A stretch of 64,000 bases of DNA from Bog-473 sp963704355. Its GTDB lineage: Bacteria; Actinomycetota; Acidimicrobiia; Acidimicrobiales; RAAP-2. A program made the translations under genes and the position numbers. This document shows positions 60,299-64,000 of this stretch, piece by piece. Every line of letters begins with the position of its first letter. Position 1 is the stretch's first letter. The DNA lies in contig OY969891.1 in the NCBI GenBank assembly GCA_963704355.1, positions 62,001 to 126,000 on the forward strand, written 5' to 3'. The notes under the pieces were generated by a model. The model had not been told where the DNA came from. It ran no database searches and saw only the letters and a list, made by a program, of their open reading frames with translations.

Positions 60299-60674
60299 GA
60301 ACGCAGTTGCGATCGAAGGGATCCGACTGAAAGGAGTAGTGCGATGGTGCCGCCATGACAACCACAAGGAGCAGAACCAAGCGATGTGAAGATTCTCGAT
60401 CCGACGCCAGTGCGCGTCACATTGGACGTTGCCTTTTCGGGTCCCAGAAGGAAGTGCTCCGCAGTGTGCTGGGTGTCCGGTTCACGGCGGATGACCTCCG
60501 CCGCATGGCCGATGAGCCGACCGTCATCGAGCACCCGCTTTTTCCGCTGACTTTCAGCAATCTCTCTGGGGGGCTTCGGACGGGATCGTCATGCTGCTCC
60601 TGTTGCCGAACAACCGGTGACTCGAAACAGGAAAGGATTTGGTACGGCTTCCGCTTAGAGGTTGCCGGGACATA
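60299..60674. other. Non-coding stretch
   Basis: An open frame from 60355 (MTTTRSRTKRCEDS, later FTADDLRRMADEPTVIEHP) has no family resemblance and is Cys-rich at its end in an unlikely way; not accepted as a gene. Confidence 0.4.
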
Positions 60675-60887
60675 ATGGTCATCTTCTATCTCACTATCCC
60701 GCTCATGCTCGTGGCAATCGGACTCGCTGTCGTTCCGCTTCTTTGGCTCTCGGTGCGCGAGCACAAATCGCAGCGCGCCATGGTGGCCGATGGTGCACGC
60801 CGGCCCGCCCTCGCCGGACCGGCGGCCGCATCACAAATCACCGACATGGAAACGCCGTTTCCTGATGGGTTGGAAAGCGCGGCGTGA
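60675..60887 (+). CDS. Small single-span membrane protein
   Basis: 70 residues: MVIFYLTIPLMLVAIGLAVVPLLWL is one membrane helix at the N-terminus, followed by a polar basic tail (REHKSQRAMVADGARRP). Similar small membrane proteins of unknown role are frequent in actinobacteria. No clear ribosome site, so confidence is moderate. Confidence 0.5.
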   Translation: MVIFYLTIPLMLVAIGLAVVPLLWLSVREHKSQRAMVADGARRPALAGPAAASQITDMETPFPDGLESAA

Positions 60888-61337
60888 TCGGCTTCCACAT
60901 TCTGGTCAAATGCCGTTTATGGCAGCGGCTTTGAGTTCGCCAGACCGGCGGTTGTCCGAAGCTGTGACCGGGAGCAGAACGGGCATGTTGACTCTCTGAA
61001 CTGCGGTTTCACGCCCTGAGACCACGTTGGGTAACCGTTCACAAGACATGGGTTTACTGAATGCTCTCCAACCTGAGCATTGCCCGCACCCATGCCTGCT
61101 CGGCAGGTTGTCGCTTCCGCGCACAGACCTTCCGCGCTTGGGACGAGCGGCCGATCGGGTAACGACCTCACCGCAGTAGGTGGTTACGAAACTCCTGAGG
61201 TCCAGGGCACAGAACCATGGCCCGCTGTATGTCCCGCACCCATCACACGATCTGGCCCTTGTTGACTTTCGCAGTTGGGAGGATCGTCGAAAGCCCAGGT
61301 CAATGCCCTCCTCGATCCACTCGCGAGGGGCCGCTCG
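60888..61337. other. Non-coding stretch with an 82-bp repeat
   Basis: Holds the repeat at 60993-61074. Nothing else is recognisable; GCAGCGG and GCCGCC-rich segments give open frames without family features. Confidence 0.45.
60993..61074. repeat. 82-bp interspersed repeat, copy 2
   Basis: Partner of 46589-46670 in the same orientation. The right end GACATGGGTTTACTGAATGC is identical in both copies, the left end TCTCTGAACTGCGG nearly so. Copies are 14.4 kb apart. Confidence 0.75.
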
Positions 61338-63731
61338 TCAGCGTCCTTGCCGCCTTCGGAACCATGAATGGTGCTCCTCGGCCGGCGGACGGGGTGGAGA
61401 TGGGGGCTGGAACGGGGACACCGAGGGTCTTGGAGGTGGAGACGACTCCGCTCGCGCTGGAGGCGGGGTAGCCGCGGTCTGCAGCACTGGAGCTTCGGGT
61501 GCCGCCAAAGGCATTCGGTCCTCCGCTGTTACCGGCGCCGCCGCACCAGGGTCTCCGCGCACGGCGTCGATAGTAGAAACGTACCGCTGCCACGCGTGAT
61601 CGACGTCAAAGTCGATCACGTCGGCGTGACCTGCGAACGCCGGTGTCCCGAACTCCTTGAGTTCGGGTGCTCTGCCCATCGCTTCCTCGAGTTGGACGAC
61701 GCGCAAGCTTTGCGAAGCCAGCCACACGGACTTGTTGTGCCGATCCTGCTCGGCCGCCTGTGCGAGTCCCTCATCACGATTCGCTACGACGATCTGGCGG
61801 ACGAAGTGTCGTCCGCCCAGGGTGTCGAATACTCGATGAGCGAACCCGGTGCGGTCCAGCGGCATGAGAGAAATCCGCTCTGGATGGACGGCCGATTTCT
61901 CACCGATAGCCGCATAGAAGGCGCTGATGTCGCCACCCAGCCAATGGTTCGTGGCTGTGAGCGCAAAGCGGGCGAATTGCTTTGGCGTCGGCGGCTTCCC
62001 CTTGGCGGCGATGGCCTCGGCATGATGGCGGGCTGCCTCTCGAAGCTCGCTGTCCCATCGGGACTTGATGTAGGGGTCGAGGTAGCGCTCAGCCCACGCA
62101 CGGCGATGCCGGGTGACGATGTCACGCAAGATCTCGAAACCTGGTCGGCGCGTGAGGGAGTACAGCGAGAAGGCAGGAGACACCTGCTGTTCGTTCACGG
62201 GCTCTTCGGGCCCGAGCTTGGCCTCTCCCTCGATCAGCTCGGGGAATAGGATTGAGTCCACAGGGCAGCCGAGTGCCGCCAGGTCTTCGAGATCGACGGC
62301 ATGACGCTCCGCCAGGCCCGCTGTGTCCGTAACCGCGTAAGGGCCCTCAGCCAGGTACCAGGTCGTGAGCGCCACTTCATGCCAGAACCGCAGCGCCCTC
62401 CCGAATGTCCCGGCGAGCCCTGCATGAGGTGAGATCTCCGTGACTATGCGGTCAGGCCACCGGGCCAGCATGGTCGACCCCCACATCCGCTCGATGTCAT
62501 CGAGCAACGCGGGACTCAGCAGGTCAAGGTAACACCGCGGGCTGTAGCGGCCGTCCTGGAGCACCCAGTCCGATTCCATGCTCGAGCCAGTGAGTTCAAC
62601 CAGCCCATAGAGCGGCTTCATCCCAGGCGCCTGGTGCGCGTGCACCGCGTCGAACTCGGACCAGTAGGCCTTGAGGGTCACCACGCGCTCCTCGACCGGC
62701 GAGATGGCAGTAGGAGGGCTGCCCTCGGTGGTGGCCCAGAACGTCGCCAGGGCTCGCTGCACCTCGTCGGCCGGCAGGCCCAGGTCGGCCGCTACCGCGG
62801 TGGCGTCTTTGGCGCCCCCGACGAAGATCTCGGGGGCTGGGATGGCGGTGGCAATCTCTTCGTCTGGGTGAGGCGCTTCACCGATGTAGTGCAAGAAGGC
62901 CAGCCAGTCGCCTCCAAAGAACCCGCTCAGGGTCCTCTCCAGCGGCTTGGTCAGGACGGACTTGCGGCGAGCCGTCCCGCCCTTGGCCCTGGAGTAGTAC
63001 CGCTCGACCAGGGACGCCAGCCGTGCGGCCCGGTAGCGCGCTCCTAGGTCGACGCTCGCCTGGGCGGCCAGCTGCTCGAGTAGTCGTTGCTTGGCGGCCA
63101 GCTGCTCAGGTGCGCGAAGCGACCACCACCCAGCTCCGTAGCGCATGACTGCCAACTCGTCGTCCACTTCAAAACCGAGGGCATCCACGATCGCGTCCAC
63201 AGCCGCCCAGATCGCAAGCTGGTCCTCAGCGCTCCTGGTGCCCGAAAGCCGACCACGGAGCTCGAAGGGGGCGAAAAGCTGCTCGAACAACGGCTGGAAC
63301 ACAGCCCAGAAGGCAACCGAGTCCGGACACAACAGGGGCAGCACGCTCGCCTTTTCCTCCCAGACAATGCCCGAGGCGTAGCGGGGGTAGTTGGCGAAGC
63401 TCCATGGGAGGTTTGCCAGCCCCGTCTTGAGGCTCACCTTCTCGGGTATGAACCACGATCCCTTGGCGTGCTGAGCCTCGAGAGAGAACTCCGACAGCAG
63501 GGTTTTTTGGGCTTCGGGTGCCAGGCCGGCGAGGGAGACGGTCGCCGTGTTGCGCCCGCGCTCCGATTCGACAACGCGCTCAGCATGCAGCGTTCTCGTC
63601 ACGACATCGCCGACCAGGGCATCGAGCGCAGCGAATCGCTCGGCCCTTCCTTCGGAACGCTCGAGGTCCAACAGTTCGCGTGCACCGCTGAGGGTGGCGG
63701 CACGAGAGCCAAAGCTGGACTCCTCTGTCAT
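61338..63731 (-). CDS. Large protein of unrecognised family with Pro-rich C-terminal tail
   Basis: 797 residues; ATG 63731 overlaps the stop of the upstream gene (ATGA), so the two are coupled. Residues 1-720 look like a soluble, mostly helical and Trp-rich protein (NLPWSFANYPRYASGIVWEEK, FLHYIGEAPHPDEE, MKPLYGLVELTGSSMESDWVLQDGRYSPRCYLDLL, LRFWHEVALTTWYLAEGPYAV, FALTATNHWLGGDISAFYAAIGE). The last 70 residues are Pro/Ala/Ser-rich and end in a basic WFRRRQGR. No signal peptide, helices, nucleotide-binding or nuclease motif noticed. I do not recognise the family. Confidence 0.8.
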   Translation of the reverse strand: MTEESSFGSRAATLSGARELLDLERSEGRAERFAALDALVGDVVTRTLHAERVVESERGRNTATVSLAGLAPEAQKTLLSEFSLEAQHAKGSWFIPEKVSLKTGLANLPWSFANYPRYASGIVWEEKASVLPLLCPDSVAFWAVFQPLFEQLFAPFELRGRLSGTRSAEDQLAIWAAVDAIVDALGFEVDDELAVMRYGAGWWSLRAPEQLAAKQRLLEQLAAQASVDLGARYRAARLASLVERYYSRAKGGTARRKSVLTKPLERTLSGFFGGDWLAFLHYIGEAPHPDEEIATAIPAPEIFVGGAKDATAVAADLGLPADEVQRALATFWATTEGSPPTAISPVEERVVTLKAYWSEFDAVHAHQAPGMKPLYGLVELTGSSMESDWVLQDGRYSPRCYLDLLSPALLDDIERMWGSTMLARWPDRIVTEISPHAGLAGTFGRALRFWHEVALTTWYLAEGPYAVTDTAGLAERHAVDLEDLAALGCPVDSILFPELIEGEAKLGPEEPVNEQQVSPAFSLYSLTRRPGFEILRDIVTRHRRAWAERYLDPYIKSRWDSELREAARHHAEAIAAKGKPPTPKQFARFALTATNHWLGGDISAFYAAIGEKSAVHPERISLMPLDRTGFAHRVFDTLGGRHFVRQIVVANRDEGLAQAAEQDRHNKSVWLASQSLRVVQLEEAMGRAPELKEFGTPAFAGHADVIDFDVDHAWQRYVSTIDAVRGDPGAAAPVTAEDRMPLAAPEAPVLQTAATPPPARAESSPPPRPSVSPFQPPSPPRPPAEEHHSWFRRRQGR

Positions 63732-64000
63732 GGTGTGTCGCTGAGTGACTTGAACACGTCAACGTACTGCTCGAAGGTGAGCGGGTTCTCGCTAGTCGCG
63801 GCGTACTTTGCGTACCGCTGGGCGAGCGCCTCTAGAGCGCGCTCTTCGCGCCGCTGATCGACGCGCTCTTGGTCGTGGACCACCCGACTCTCGATGGCAC
63901 CCTTCTCGAAGAGCACGAAGGCCTCGGGCTTCCCGGCCGTGTCGGTCCCGGTCGTGCCCGGCAGCGGCTCTCCGCTCCCGGCCGGCTGCCACGTCTCGGG
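63728..64000 (-). CDS. C-terminal part of an unrecognised protein (cut by window edge)
   Basis: 91 codons are visible; the frame is open through position 64000. It reads PETWQPAGSGEPLPGTTGTD, then FVLFEKGAIESRVVHDQERVDQRREERALEALAQRYAKYA and LTFEQYVDVFKSLSDTP. A charged helix predominates, suggesting coiled coil. It overlaps the start of the 797-residue gene, so both probably belong to one system; function unknown. Confidence 0.7.
   Translation of the reverse strand, partial: PETWQPAGSGEPLPGTTGTDTAGKPEAFVLFEKGAIESRVVHDQERVDQRREERALEALAQRYAKYAATSENPLTFEQYVDVFKSLSDTP

Noticed and set aside
61368..62249. 293-codon plus-strand frame opposite the 797-residue gene
   Set aside because: Shadow of the minus-strand gene, whose start is coupled to an upstream gene and whose composition is that of a real protein.

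Overview
This is a high-GC window with many GTG starts, tight ATGA/GTGA gene overlaps, F420-dependent (PPOX-fold) oxidoreductase, ECF41 and ECF42 sigma factors, LAL-type LuxR regulators and MacB-like ABC systems in what looks like a Gram-positive envelope. It fits an environmental actinobacterium; I cannot fix the class or genus. No rRNA, complete tRNA, CRISPR array or intact transposase was seen.

Layout. 1-16450: metabolic and signalling genes (VOC and SnoaL-like proteins, a PAS/GAF kinase divergent from a LuxR response regulator, a lone receiver, a truncated LAL regulator, M20 amidohydrolase, LemA plus M48 protease, ThDP-dependent pyruvate oxidase, SDR, alpha/beta hydrolase, methyltransferase), separated by gene debris: stubs of pyruvate oxidase, MBL hydrolase and peroxiredoxin, and an SDR fragment joined to an arsenite methyltransferase fragment. 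17130-18630: a TPP riboswitch followed by an NCS1 transporter, probably for a thiamine precursor.

19074-43920 is the centre of interest. Three paralogous modules (A 19074-26451, B 26568-33160, C 37780-44240) each consist of an OmpR-type response regulator and HAMP kinase, divergent from one or two lipoproteins carrying a twice-repeated Cys-Met-Arg-x-His/Asn-Gly motif, a membrane-fusion (HlyD/MacA-like) adaptor with a peptidoglycan-binding-like domain, a MacB/LolD-type ATPase and a MacB/FtsX-type permease. In B and C an HxlR regulator (intact in B, broken in C) follows. The three divergent promoters share an operator made of GGTAAC-type sites 11 bp apart followed by inverted GTTACC-type sites 10-11 bp apart. 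Between B and C lie small stress and metabolic genes (SnoaL-like, YCII/DGPF with its ECF42 sigma factor, PPOX, VOC).

44495-49004: DoxX plus ECF41 sigma factor, then a 2-kb gene-poor stretch. 49005-54161: a Tat-exported intradiol dioxygenase, then a minus-strand operon of Ser/Thr-rich anchored protein, ApbE, ferric-reductase-like membrane protein, NuoF-like flavoprotein and ferredoxin, beside a partial duplicate of its own 3' end and a tyrosine-recombinase remnant. 54905-60139: YkcB-like GT39 glycosyltransferase, a two-component system and GtrA, suggesting envelope glycan modification. 61338-64000: two coupled unrecognised genes, the upstream one cut by the window edge.

Three pairs of imperfect direct repeats (330, 267 and 82 bp, each pair equal in length) lie outside genes. 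The 267-bp pair folds into hairpins with compensatory differences; the 330-bp pair ends in a tRNA- or tmRNA-like 3' end and brackets about 29.7 kb containing all three modules. All assignments come from reading the sequence; no database search was run.
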